Shown: positions 9,401 to 18,273 of the stretch, in pieces
Layout of the letters: each line of letters starts with the position of its first letter
Numbering within the stretch: position 1 is the stretch's first letter
Source of the DNA: Adiantum capillus-veneris
Taxonomy: Eukaryota > Streptophyta > Polypodiopsida > Polypodiales > Pteridaceae
Direction: 5' to 3'
Assembly: GCA_014529385.2 (NCBI GenBank)
Contig: CM043953.1
Coordinates: forward strand, 74,734,372-74,798,371
Length of the DNA stretch: 64,000 nt
Made by a program: the position numbers and the translations under genes
Notes under the pieces: model-generated
Seen by the model: the letters and a program-made list of their open reading frames with translations, nothing else
Told to the model about the DNA's origin: nothing
The model's database searches: none

Positions 9401-10715
9401 CGAGTTAAACAAGATACAAGCTCAAGCTGAGGCTAAGGAGCGACAACAACGTATAAGACAAAAACGAGAGGCTAACCTTGGGGTCACAAATGCATTCCAC
9501 ATGGAAATCGAAGAGGATGGGTTGGACTCTGACACACCTCTACGATACCCCATTGAGTTAAATAGTGCCTATGGAAAAGTGCTATATAACGCCTTATTGG
9601 ACACGGGTGCTAAATACAATCTGCTATCCTATGGGGTGTGGTGTCAGTTAGGGAAGCCACCTCTATCTGAGAGTATTATCCAATTCAAGGGTGTCAACAA
9701 GAAAAAAACTACGGTTTTTGGAATCTGGCACACTTCTGTCAGTTATGACAATGGGGTGGTAGCTCAAGACTTTTTGGTCATGCCTACTGGAACTATGGAG
9801 GGTAATATAAACCTAGGCCGCACGTGGATGATAGCCACCAAATGCACTATTGATTGGGGGACTGGGGGTGTTACAACACAAAAACCAACTCTTAGCCCTA
9901 CCACTCAAGCCATAGTCCCTGAGATATTGCCCAAGGAAATAAAACCCAAGACATTGCATGTCCAGGAGGTTGAACCATACGTCCCCATAGCCCAACTCTC
10001 TAGAGCTTCAACTGATATAGTTGAAAGAAAGCTTGAGACACACAAGAACCATCCTAATATAATAGAGAAAACATACAAGTGGGTCCCTAAAGCTTCCTTA
10101 GTGACCATACCTAGTGCTAAAAAACGGAAACCTAGTAAGAACCATACCACTCACTCCAAGAAATGTAAAGAAACGCTGCGTTGGATTCCTAAACGACTAT
10201 TGGAAGCCCAAGGATACTATGAAGGAAATGATCAAATCTGGGTGCCCAAACGTAAAGTGTACTCTTACCTGTCACCTGGCCCATGTAAACCCAATCCTGT
10301 GGCTCCAAAACAAATTGAAAATCGCGGAAAGGAAAAAATCATGGAATGTTACACACCCGTTCTAGAGCTAGTTTGGGTACCAAAGAAAGAACGATTTGTT
10401 CCACCTAGCTCAGGAAGGGGGGAGTCCCATGAAGATTCTAGCTCCTCATGTAATACATCCATAGAGGTAAAAGCTTCTACACAGCCTCCATCTATAGTAG
10501 TGGACCTCCATGAAGCTACAAAAGAATCCACACCTCCCAGTGTTCAAGAATCACCTAATGAACCACTTCAAGTTCGATCCTGGGAGAGTACCTTACCACC
10601 GTTGCAACTTGCCGAGGCACCTAGGGTAATAACAAACTACTGGAAAAAATCCTCACCTATTACCAACTGGAACAATTGGTTTCAAAGGGTGACAAGCTCA
10701 TTTCAAACGGTATGA
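6423..10715 (+). CDS. pol: Element 1 ORF2: RT-RNase H-integrase with second protease-like domain, 1430 aa
   Basis: Reverse transcriptase starts near residue 110, with catalytic FLDD near residue 273. RNase H starts at FHVHIDAS near residue 414. Integrase has an HHCC finger from about 625 to 670 ending CDEC, then the DDE residues in WGLDFVG, VSDNGTHF and ANGQAEST, and a GPY/F-like module (GKGPYRV) near 935. About 500 further residues follow. They hold a retropepsin-like block with ALLDTGAKYNLLS near residue 1056 and a late GNINLGRTW, then four W(V/I)PK motifs. The frame is open upstream to 6324, overlapping ORF1 by about 75 bases in the -1 frame, so translation by frameshift or by re-initiation at ATG 6423 are both possible. 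No frame damage is seen. Confidence 0.92.
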   Translation: MEAQTNAQPESIDLHPAPEHFKSYTTGEAKVVYTKAQRIPIDGNNGIYDGLAIVKEIELADPGEESKPVFIAQDLTEVEEAVLKELLKEFKDVFAWTYHDMKGVPPSVVQHTIPMISTAKPVQQRPYPMNPKYAKIIQEELEKLIKCGFIYPIEHSEWVSPIVIVPKKNGKLRVCVDLKKVNAATRRDHYPLPYSEHVLERVAGKEAYSFLDGYSGYNQITIALEDQAKTAFITEFGVFAFRVMAFGLTNAPATFQRLINTAFKEYLREFCEAFLDDLCVYSSWKEHLSCLRKVFEKCRLYRISLNPFKCQFWVKHGVILGHIVSKNGISTDESKIKVILELPPPTNYKGVQRFMGHVGYYRRFILFFAEIAHPLYKLLIEFKWTEECDQAYEQLKKTLASAPILRTPNWDVIFHVHIDASNFAIGCVLTQPGEHKLDYPISFASRQLNDAERNYTTTEREGLAMVYAVKKFRYYLLANKFVFYVDHQALLYLVNKPCSTGRITRWLLILLEFDFTIVVRSGKRHVMADHLSRIPNGEAPTGVDDELPDTSLFIVETMPEWSENIVNFLANGFPPKELRKDIARRLVKECEPYCLIAGTLYRLGKDDILRRCAREDEYLYILQEAHMGIAGGHFSGDLTARKVLQSGYWWPTLFKDASLFTKGCDECQRYKTTQHKDRMPLHPIKVTQPFEKWGLDFVGPISPAARNTQSRYILVATDYVTKWAEAKASQKADARTTAKFLFENIITRFGCPFEIVSDNGTHFINEVIRELTTTFMISHHKSTPYYPQANGQAESTNKTLISILTKTVEAHRTDWDLKLTSALWAYRTAYKVAINCTPFKMVYGQEAVMPWEFVIPSLRVASQEGWNGNPLTERLFILEKLDEERQLAVQNALVEKDRRKKWFDRHVKDKDIKVGDKVLMYGVRKEKRKLKYAGKGPYRVCEITPQGTLRVETLDGVETIGFLNGSKFKRYYDPLSQEELRAIHQKKAAKAQTELNKIQAQAEAKERQQRIRQKREANLGVTNAFHMEIEEDGLDSDTPLRYPIELNSAYGKVLYNALLDTGAKYNLLSYGVWCQLGKPPLSESIIQFKGVNKKKTTVFGIWHTSVSYDNGVVAQDFLVMPTGTMEGNINLGRTWMIATKCTIDWGTGGVTTQKPTLSPTTQAIVPEILPKEIKPKTLHVQEVEPYVPIAQLSRASTDIVERKLETHKNHPNIIEKTYKWVPKASLVTIPSAKKRKPSKNHTTHSKKCKETLRWIPKRLLEAQGYYEGNDQIWVPKRKVYSYLSPGPCKPNPVAPKQIENRGKEKIMECYTPVLELVWVPKKERFVPPSSGRGESHEDSSSSCNTSIEVKASTQPPSIVVDLHEATKESTPPSVQESPNEPLQVRSWESTLPPLQLAEAPRVITNYWKKSSPITNWNNWFQRVTSSFQTV

Positions 10716-10813
10716 TCTACCCAAGGCAGGGGGGAGTGTTTGTGGACATCCATCATTCATTTGTTTCCCTCTCAATCTTTTTCCCTGACCTCTTAATCTC
10801 CGATCTTAGGGAA

Positions 10814-10826
10814 TGTATATATATAG
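10814..10826 (+). promoter_or_regulatory. Possible internal TATA box before ORF3
   Basis: gtatatatatagcc lies about 175 bases before the ORF3 ATG, in the gap between pol and ORF3. The spacing would suit a separate transcript for ORF3. AT-rich strings like this also arise by chance. Confidence 0.3.
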
Positions 10827-10997
10827 CCTTATACTCACAAAAAAACAAAAATAGTAAAGAGCAAGAGCGCCTAGCAATGAGAGAGCACCCTATCAGATCT
10901 TACATATAAGTCCAAATTCACCGTGTCAATTCAAGCAACACACAAAAACAACTCTTATGTTTTAAAGGCCTAACCAAATCTATCTGTCTTGTCAGAA

Positions 10998-11420
10998 ATG
11001 GCTACTTCACCAGAGGCATGCACTTCTATTTTTGATGAAAGGTACCCCTTGTCTTTTCAACAAGTGTTCTACGTATGCTACTCTATACTTTCTTGCGAAT
11101 GGGATTTGATAGAGAGCCTTGCATGTGAGAGAAATTTTGAGGAGTTAGAATGGCTGATACGTCTATGGCTAACTAGTGATCCCTACCCAGTAGCGAATGT
11201 GTCTCCAATGGCACATGCTTATTCTTTTGCACAAGATGAGTATCCACGCATCACGAGGTTCTTGATTAGCATGCTTGCACAAGAGGATGATGAAGAGGAA
11301 CTAATAGAGACCGAGGAAGACTATGGCCTCACGGACAACGATTTTATTTATCTAGATGATGAGGATAGAGGCCTAGCCTTAGGGTGGCCACCCGGTTTAT
11401 ATAATATCCTCTTTCCTTGA
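10998..11420 (+). CDS. Element 1 ORF3: small acidic protein of unknown function, 140 aa
   Basis: The ATG at 10998 opens a 140-codon frame between pol and the 3' LTR, where Athila-type elements carry an env-like gene. The N-terminal half is aromatic and Leu-rich (QQVFYVCYSILSCEWDLIES), followed by LEWLIRLWL. The C-terminal half is strongly acidic (QEDDEEELIETEEDYG, YLDDEDRG). I see no signal peptide and no long membrane segment, so it does not look like an envelope protein. I do not recognise the family. It is not damaged in a young element, which favours a real gene over a chance ORF. Confidence 0.55.
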   Translation: MATSPEACTSIFDERYPLSFQQVFYVCYSILSCEWDLIESLACERNFEELEWLIRLWLTSDPYPVANVSPMAHAYSFAQDEYPRITRFLISMLAQEDDEEELIETEEDYGLTDNDFIYLDDEDRGLALGWPPGLYNILFP

Positions 11421-12752
11421 TTCTAAAAGGGGTGACAGATAGGTAGGTTAGGGGTCTAGATTGTGTTTTGAGTTTGTTTTTTAGGAGTTTTAATTTTTCC
11501 CACTGATGTGCCTCCTGGAGGTATTCCTTTTGTTTCCTAGTGTGTACAGGAGCGTGTTGCTATTGATAGGATTTGGACCTTCATGGAACCTTCAAATCAA
11601 GCACGACCATCAACACAAACAGGTGTTTCTTGTCCATTAGCATTGCCCTTATCTTTTTGCATCCATGTTTGTCTGCTTTGATTGTGATTGGTAGCATAAT
11701 ATTCAGCGCATTTGCTTAGTATCAAACATTTAATTCAATGTAATGTTTTGTCATAGTCACTTGTTTAGGGGTAAAAATCAAGCAGTCCGACTAAGCTAGT
11801 TTGACCAAGTTAGATATTAGAAATCTTCTCTTAATACCATGGGGAATGCCTTCCTAATAACAATGGTTACTTAGGTTCTTAATCCGACTTAGGCAGCATT
11901 GTGTGAAATGTACTAGGGCTTTCTAGTGGGCTTAACCCTATTGACCTTTAGCTTAAGTATTATAAAGGGAGTTTACTAATGTGATGAGCCTGGGGAGTGT
12001 AACAATGTTATATGACCCCCCAAAGTTACAAAATTTAAATGCTGAAAATGAACAAGCAAAAAATCAAAGTGCCACAATGTAAAATTTTAAGCTGGAAGAG
12101 AAATGTCAGCTTGATTTGGTACTTCACTCACATGTATCGCCTATGGTACTAGAGCCCTAGAGGTTCCCAGTGTGGGCGCTTTTCCTTGAAAAGCAAAAAA
12201 CCCAAGGCATACAAAATAAGCACCCACTTCATAATTGAATCACTATGAAAAGACTTTGGGGGGTCAAAGAAAAAGTAATCAGTCAGGCGATGATTTCATG
12301 AGAAATTCCTTTTATGGTAGCTTAACTACAAGGTTTTCTAGATATAGCCTCTAGTCAGCCCTCGAACATGAATACTTGGCTCTCGCGATTAAACAACTTA
12401 ACTGACCACAGAAAGTTAAGAAGCTTACCCATGGTATTAATATTCGATCTCTAGTGCCTTTCGACCGTCAAATTAGCGACCCCAGACTTGTTTAATTTTT
12501 TGCCTTTACATCTGTTTATGCATTTGATTACATTGCAATTTAATGTTCATTGCTAACAAATTGTTTGAAATTCTTTGACCAATCAATTTTTCTATCTAAA
12601 ACTGCATATGCTTTTTAAGAGAATGCAATTACTGTGCCAATGTTGTTTGATTTTGCAGTGACTGAAGAAGGCTAAGGACATTCATCTCAAATGCTCTTCC
12701 ACCTCGACGAACCAGCTTCAACTCCATAGCTTCCGAGGACGGAATCTACATC
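11421..12752 (+). other. Element 1 long 3' noncoding region
   Basis: 1.3 kb between ORF3 and the polypurine tract with many stops in all frames. I see no further domain, LTR or tandem repeat. Long noncoding stretches here are common in large plant gypsy elements. Confidence 0.6.
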
Positions 12753-12765
12753 AGGAAGGGGGGCA
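12753..12765 (+). promoter_or_regulatory. Polypurine tract of Element 1
   Basis: aggaaggggggca lies immediately before the TG of the right LTR. A purine run here primes plus-strand DNA synthesis. Confidence 0.85.
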
Positions 12766-13050
12766 TGTTAACCCTCACGGCACACGGACACCCTATGATC
12801 TATAAACGTTGTATTATTTAGAGTCAGGTACCGGGCTTGTCGGTCCAATAGGGAAAGGTAGAGTGATCGTCGATGAGAGGCGCACTTTAACTTGAACATT
12901 CAAGGGATTAGTTGGTTAAGCATGGGCGCCCAAGTGTGAATGGGGTGAGCTCCTATAAAAGCCAACTAAACCTAATTTTTACTCATTCTCTCATTTGTGC
13001 AATTGAAGAGTGCTCTTGCTCCATCTCCATCTTCTTCTTCTTCACCTCCT

Positions 13051-13082
<32 letters not shown>

Positions 13083-13333
13083 GGAGAGTGTGTGTGCGAT
13101 CGAGCATTACGAAGGCACGACGGCGGCGAAGCGGTTGAGCGCGGCACGACTGCAGCTTCTTCTTCATCGCGGCGAGGAATCCACCACGAAGGCGAGCGTA
13201 GAGCGGTGAGTGACACACCCTTTGTTTTCTTGAGCTTGCTAGTTTAGGCTTGTTGTGTGCTTGGAGCCGTTTGTGGCTCGCACACGGTGTATTGGCAAGT
13301 CCCTTGCTTCGACAGTGCGGCAAGGAGTGCACA
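12766..13333 (+). repeat. Element 1, 3' LTR
   Basis: Begins TGTTAACCCTCACGG and ends GTGCACA. It is the partner of 28-599 and keeps the TATAAAA box at 12954-12960 and the TG/AG tract at about 13051-13083. Confidence 0.93.
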
Positions 13334-13556
13334 AGACCAAAGAGAGTTGGTGACAATGGACATCCATGTTTAACCCCAATAGTGCTTACAAAAATTTCTG
13401 AAATTTCTCTTCCCATGCGCAATTGACAAATCACCTTCTCATAGATTCGAGAAACCGTAAGCATAAACTCACTTGGCACTTGGAGTTCTTCCATCCTTCT
13501 CCACAAATTGTTACGTGGAATCATATCAAAGGCTTTCTTAAAGTCCACAAAACAAC
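13334..13556 (-). pseudogene. LINE-A ORF2, middle RT segment
   Basis: Minus-strand frame holding DFKKAFDMIPRNNLW, which includes the first catalytic Asp of the palm, and further on GVKHGCPLSPTLFGL. It joins in frame to the segment above 15199 when the inserted DNA and one copy of acaac are removed, giving an unbroken LYCCFVDFKKAF. On the other side it joins in frame to 27-1 across Element 1. Confidence 0.85.
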
Positions 13557-13699
13557 TGTAATGGAATTTGCCTATTCAATTTGAGAATAGCGGAATTTAA
13601 TGAGAGTACTTTCAAGAAATGATTTTGTGAGCATAGCGGGTAGACATAATTGAAGATAGCAACATAATCATAGCAATTAGTTAACTTGGCATAGACAAT

Positions 13700-13769
13700 A
13701 CTTTTGCAAGAGAGAGAGTTTAGAGAACATGACAACTTTTGCAAGAGAGAGAGTTTAGAGAACATGACA
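13700..13769. repeat. 35-bp exact tandem duplication
   Basis: Two adjacent identical 35-bp units begin acttttgcaagagagag and end gaacatgaca. Confidence 0.85.
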
Positions 13770-14729
13770 ACAATTGAGGACCGGATTTATGTGGAGCCGG
13801 TCCCCCCTCCAATAGGCATTTGTATTATGATTTCTCCCATAAAGAGAGACTTGTTACAATACAGTCTTTGTGTTCCTTGTGACCTAGGTGATGCCATGAA
13901 GATGGAAGGCTTCATGCACCACAAACATAACATAAACTTGAAGAAAGCTTTAACTATCCCAAGCCTCAGTCCCAAGACCTCAAACACCTTCGAAGGTGGA
14001 GAGAGCTAGCAGGGAATGAGGGTAGGGAAGAGGAAGAAGAAACATTTTGTAGGAGAAAGAATTAGTTCCTCACTTATCATACTCTTGTTGCTAGCATACA
14101 TAATAGCATAGTAATGAAGAAGAAGGAGATGGCAAGCCTAAGCATTGAAGCATGGCTCTTGGTTGGATTTGCACTCCATAGCCAAGAGTGTTGGTGTAGG
14201 CTCTCAACCTCTACTTGCTTCGAGAGGGAGCTCTTGCACTTTGCATATCACACAATGAGAGTGCTTGTGAGTGTGTGTGGGTGAGTATACCCCCTAGGCA
14301 CCCCCCTAGCTTGCTTGGGTCGACCCCCCCTTGTAGCTCATGCCTGAAGCTCATTGGACCCCTCCAGGCCTAGCCAATCACAAGCAAGAGCCATTACAAG
14401 CAACATGGGTAGCCTTGGGACAAGTGTCCCCCTTTCCCCTTTGAGAGAGAGGACTTGATAAATGCTAAAACAATTAGATAATTCATGTAATTTATCATTG
14501 GACCCCTTTGAAGCCTAGCCAATAGGCTTCAAGCAACACATGTAGGTAACATGGGTAGGGGCCTGACATGTGTCCTTGCTGCCTCTTCAAGATGGGCTTC
14601 CCTTGTGTGTGTGAGTGGGTGTTCTCTCTCTAGGCCCTAGGAAAAGGGCTCACCCCCCCTCTTGTAGGAATGCTTTTGACTTTTAGGTGATCAAGCACCT
14701 TACTCACCAAGCATGACAAAGCACTTGAA

Positions 14730-14910
14730 CTAGGGGGGGTTCCCACAAGCATCTCAGGCAAGCTTCTCAAGGCACCTCAAGTACTTTAATCATGCAGCAA
14801 GTCAAGCACCTCAAGCATGGAGCCAGTCAAGCACCTCAAGCATCTTAATCAAGCACCTCAAGCATGACAAGCACCTCAAGCAGGACAAGCACCTCGAGCT
14901 TGGGCCGGGT
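14730..14910. repeat. Short irregular tandem repeats, caagcacctcaagca type
   Basis: At least six copies of caagcacctcaagca-like words occur at irregular 17-30 bp spacing, with caagcacctcgagc as the last variant. No coding frame follows the repeat. Confidence 0.7.
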
Positions 14911-15198
14911 TCCTACCTCAAGCTCAGCCCTAGCTTACTTAAGGTCAAAAGGACTTTTACACACATTTATTGGAGGTCTTCAATGAAGCTAACCCTAAGG
15001 TCTTATGCTCCATTGGTTAGCCTTGCTCTTTGATAGACCATCTCCCTTTTGGGCCCCTTTACATTGGCCCCGTGTTGAGATAGATCTAAAAGCACATACC
15101 TATATCTTAACACTTGTTCCCGTTTATTCTCCCACATTAAGTGATCAATTTAATATGAGAAAATCATTTGGGTTAGTTAGATATTAGATTTTATGACA

Positions 15199-17037
15199 AC
15201 AACAATACAATCGCTTGCCTTTCAACTGACTTTCCTCCATGAGAACACGAAGAGTGACAAGATGATCAATGGTGCTATGGCATCGACGAAAACCCGCTTG
15301 TCCCTTTGCACGCTTGTCATTCTCTTCAGCCCAATCACTCAATTTCATCTCCATTATGCACCCAAACAACTTTGCCATAAGAGACCCAATCATTATAGTC
15401 CGGTAGTTGCTTACATTCTTTACATCCCCTCCTTTATGCAAAGGCTTAACCCAATTAGTACTCCAATCATAAGGTATACCATGTTGAAGTGCAAGGTTGA
15501 ACATATCACACATCCACTCATGGGTAAAATCTCTCGTCCATTTGATCATCTCCGGCTTGATACCTTGAAGATCTCCCGCTTTGCGAGTGGCCAACTTTTC
15601 AAGCCTACCGCATACATCCTCAATAGTAAAAAAAGACGGCATACATGGGAGTGAACCATAAAATGGCATTTTTTCAGTATTTGCTTGCTCATATAATTGC
15701 CTACAATGTGTGTACATATTCACTAGACTCAAGTTACCAAAATTCTCAACCCACTTGCCTCTCAAGTTTCTCCAAAATCTTCCACATGCATGTGCCTTTT
15801 CTTGGACTTGAAATTCTTGTTGCTTTACTTCCCATCTTCTTCTCTTCTTTTGAATCAATGCCTTGTATGTATGCAAATGACTTTGATAGTTGTCTTTGTC
15901 CATAGTTGCATCAAGCTTTATCAAGGACTTTCGAGCATCTTGACATTCTTTATCAAACCACCTTTTGCGTGATCTATCTTTGTTGATACCATGGAGATGC
16001 TTTATGGCAAAGCATTCTTCCGCACAAGAACAAATAGCTTTCTTGAAAGCTTCCCATTTAGTTTTCAATGGTGCATCACATTGAAGCTTTGTCATCCATA
16101 ATTTTTGCTCAACCATTTCAATGTACATTGGTGCCCGTTTGAAATCCATACATAGTGATAACTTCTCTTTCCTTTGGCTGAGATTATCATGCTTAGTTGC
16201 TTCTCCACATGAAAGGTCAATACATAAGGTGCGATGGTCGGATTCCGGGGTCCATTGACCAAACATAAAACTCTTTATGCGATACATGATGGCTTCAGAG
16301 AGTGGCATATAGTCAATCACACTATCCCCATTATGTCTCCTACATGTAAATCCATTGGTTCCACTCGACAAAGATACACCATTGGCAATGAGCATACCCG
16401 TGCTATTACACATGTGTAAAAGTAACTTTCCATAGTGATCCGGCTCTTTCTCATCCATTGAAGTACGATCATACAAGTGAACTTCCTCCAACTCCCTTGA
16501 AATGTATGGCATATCAAATTGTTGAGTATCATGTTGCAATGTTTTTGTGCGAGCATTCATATCCCCAAATACAATAACATCACCTTCACCTTTGAAATAA
16601 GCAATGTCCTCTTCCAAATCAGAAAATGGTTGATCTCTATCCATGCAAGCATAAAAGGGAGAATCATGATGAGGAATGTAGCAACCGGCTACAAAAATGG
16701 GTGCTCTTTTTGGTGTCATAATTTTCAGCCATACATAACGTTTGTACTTGTCATCTTTCACAATTGATACAAAATCTTCCAATCCTTTCTTAACCATACA
16801 TGCTAACCCTCCTTGTCCTCTTCGTTGCTTGAGATTCTTTGACCACATCAATGAATGTACATTGTAATCCTCCAAGCCGTTAATCCTTTGTGTATCATGC
16901 TCCCAAGTTTCAACAAGAAGTACAACATCGGCTTTGCTTGTTAGTTCATCAATGCCAACCCCCGCATTCCATGGGTATCCATTACAATTCCAAAAGCATA
17001 GTTTCAATTGTAACTCGGTCTCATAGGTCACGCATCC
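15199..17037 (-). pseudogene. LINE-A ORF2, endonuclease and N-terminal RT, interrupted
   Basis: The minus-strand frame encodes an apurinic-like endonuclease with CFWNCNG near residue 12, the acidic VETWEHD near 41, VFGDMNA near 155 and SDHRT near 267. Reverse transcriptase begins near residue 520 (WVKPLHKGGDVKNVSNYR) and breaks at about residue 610 where the TG...CA insertion lies. The frame has no ATG at its 5' end. It is in the same frame as ORF1, separated from it by one TAG codon at 17038-17040. The endonuclease nicks the target DNA and the polymerase primes from the nick. Apart from the insertions the frame looks undamaged. Confidence 0.85.
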
Positions 17038-17988
17038 CTATTTGCTTGAGAGACTTGCCTCCTCCTTGGGCACATTTTCTTCATGAGAGATCTCCTTGTT
17101 TTTATTATTCTTTTCCTCATATGCCTTGCGACGCATATTTTGTTGCTTAATAGTGCGATCTTCACATACAAAACATTTTGTATCCCTCAAATAGATCCAA
17201 CTATTATCAAGGATAATCTTTCGCTTGGTCTCATCCGGCATGGTGCATACAATTGGCCGTTCTCCCGAGCGAGGAGCTCCTTGCTTCCCCACTCTATGTG
17301 CTCCATAGACCATAACTCCGGACATGCCAAAGTGGGTTTTGAAGAAATCTTCAATACCAATGGCAAGAGAAGGAGGTGTCTCTAACTTCTCTTCGAGAAT
17401 TCCACGAATAACAATGTTCTTGGAACGTCGCTCCCGTTCCTTCAACTCCTCCACATCCACATTCTCAACATTCTTTGTTTGAACCATAGCTTGCATGAGT
17501 GAGGAATTAGAAACCACATTGCTACCACATACATCAGCCCAAGACTTGTTTATGCATACATTTTTCATGTCGCATACATCCCGGCTCATAGTGTCAAATT
17601 TCTCCTCTTTCAATACATGGTCATGCTTTACTTTGCTCATCCGCTCCTTCAAAGCATTCAAGTCCACAAGAGAGCGTTTACATTCCTTGACTTCCTCTTC
17701 AAGTTGCATCAAACGTGTTGTTTGCATCTCAAGTGTCCTCTTGAGATTCTCATTCTCAACCACAAGTACCCTTAGTGTGCCATTCTCCATTGCAAGTGCT
17801 CGTAAGTCTTCGCCTTGTTTGTTTACGGTCTCTTGCAATGATACCAAGTACGCCATGATCATGGTTTCCGATGTCGTTGGTTGGGTGGTTGTGTTGCTAT
17901 CTCCACACTTAGGAGATTTTGGATCATTTTCCACAATGGTTGTGGACCTTGTTGAAGAAGAAGAACCCTTGTGAGTGCCGGAAGACAT
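17038..17988 (-). CDS. LINE-A ORF1: coiled-coil RNA-binding-like protein, 316 aa
   Basis: Starts at an ATG (MSSGTHKGSSSSTRST). A Ser/Thr-rich head is followed at about residues 45-135 by a Leu/Glu/Lys-rich stretch with heptad character (LKRTLEMQTTRLMQLEEEV), expected to form a coiled coil. Next comes RSKNIVIRGI near residue 190, a start typical of RRM-like domains of LINE ORF1 proteins, then YGAHRVGK and RPIVCTMPDETKRKIIL. Such proteins form trimeric nucleic-acid-binding particles with LINE RNA. There is no zinc knuckle. The frame ends in a single TAG followed by GGA and then ORF2 in the same frame. Confidence 0.75.
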   Translation of the reverse strand: MSSGTHKGSSSSTRSTTIVENDPKSPKCGDSNTTTQPTTSETMIMAYLVSLQETVNKQGEDLRALAMENGTLRVLVVENENLKRTLEMQTTRLMQLEEEVKECKRSLVDLNALKERMSKVKHDHVLKEEKFDTMSRDVCDMKNVCINKSWADVCGSNVVSNSSLMQAMVQTKNVENVDVEELKERERRSKNIVIRGILEEKLETPPSLAIGIEDFFKTHFGMSGVMVYGAHRVGKQGAPRSGERPIVCTMPDETKRKIILDNSWIYLRDTKCFVCEDRTIKQQNMRRKAYEEKNNKNKEISHEENVPKEEASLSSK

Positions 17989-18219
17989 TGTATGTAAAAT
18001 AGGAGATGAGAATCAATTTTGTTGAACCTGTTCACTTCGGAAATGCTGCTATAGAAACGCCTTCCATAACTCTGAAATTTTTTGTCTTTACATCAATGCG
18101 TAGAGGACTTTGTGCTCTTCGATTGAGGCTATAGATCACCCAAATCGGAGTTCGGATGAAGAAGTTATGATCAAAAGAGTGGACTGCTGTCTACTAGGTC
18201 AAAAAACGGCTGCGTTTTT

Positions 18220-18221
<2 letters not shown>

Positions 18222-18273
<52 letters not shown>

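Larger units (their letters stand above)
28..13333 (+). mobile_element. Element 1: complete 13.3-kb Ty3/gypsy LTR retrotransposon
   Basis: The element has TG...CA LTRs of 572 and 568 bp, a tRNA-Asp-like primer binding site, a polypurine tract and a perfect 5-bp target duplication. It codes for a Gag-protease ORF, a reverse transcriptase-RNase H-integrase ORF with a long C-terminal extension, and a small third ORF. There is no chromodomain after integrase. The tRNA-Asp-like primer site and the style of the RNase H/integrase junction suggest the non-chromoviral plant branch that includes Tat and Athila; this placement is inferred, not tested. By eye the LTRs differ at only about seven substitutions plus dinucleotide-tract length, and all ORFs are open, so insertion was recent. 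It lies in a LINE in antisense. Confidence 0.93.
13557..15198. mobile_element. 1.64-kb LTR-type insertion in LINE-A, probable solo LTR
   Basis: Starts TGTAATGGAATTTGCC and ends TTTTATGACA, with acaac on both sides (13552-13556 and 15199-15203). TG...CA ends with a 5-bp duplication point to LTR-retrotransposon integration. I find no internal LTR pair, primer site or polyprotein, so a solo LTR is simplest; a short TRIM/LARD-like element is possible. Inside are an exact 35-bp tandem duplication (13700-13769), two diverged copies of a block starting cattggacccct near 14351 and 14497, and a run of caagcacctcaagca-like units at 14730-14910. The 101-codon frame at 13704-14009 has no recognisable content. 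Confidence 0.7.
13334..18221 (-). mobile_element. LINE-A: two-ORF non-LTR retrotransposon, interrupted
   Basis: The minus strand holds a coiled-coil ORF1 followed by an endonuclease-reverse transcriptase ORF2. ORF2 is cut at 13557-15198 by a TG...CA insertion and again at 13333 by Element 1, and resumes at 27-1. The reverse transcriptase (NYR, GQAGFRRCHSTIDH, DFKKAFD, GCPLSPTLFGL) reads more like jockey/CR1/RTE-type LINEs than the usual plant L1, which is an impression only. The 5' limit is uncertain; I place it at the GA tract beginning near 18222. Confidence 0.8.

Noticed and set aside
10989..11420. Envelope gene in Element 1
   Set aside because: The position fits, but there is no signal peptide, no membrane segment and no cysteine pattern; the product is a small acidic protein.
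13557..15198. DNA transposon with terminal inverted repeats
   Set aside because: The ends TGTAATGGAATTT and TGTCATAAAATCT are only loosely similar, while TG...CA with a perfect 5-bp duplication is the LTR signature.
15193..15972. Plus-strand ORFs antisense to LINE-A ORF2
   Set aside because: They are shadows of the endonuclease-RT frame, which has clear motifs on the minus strand.
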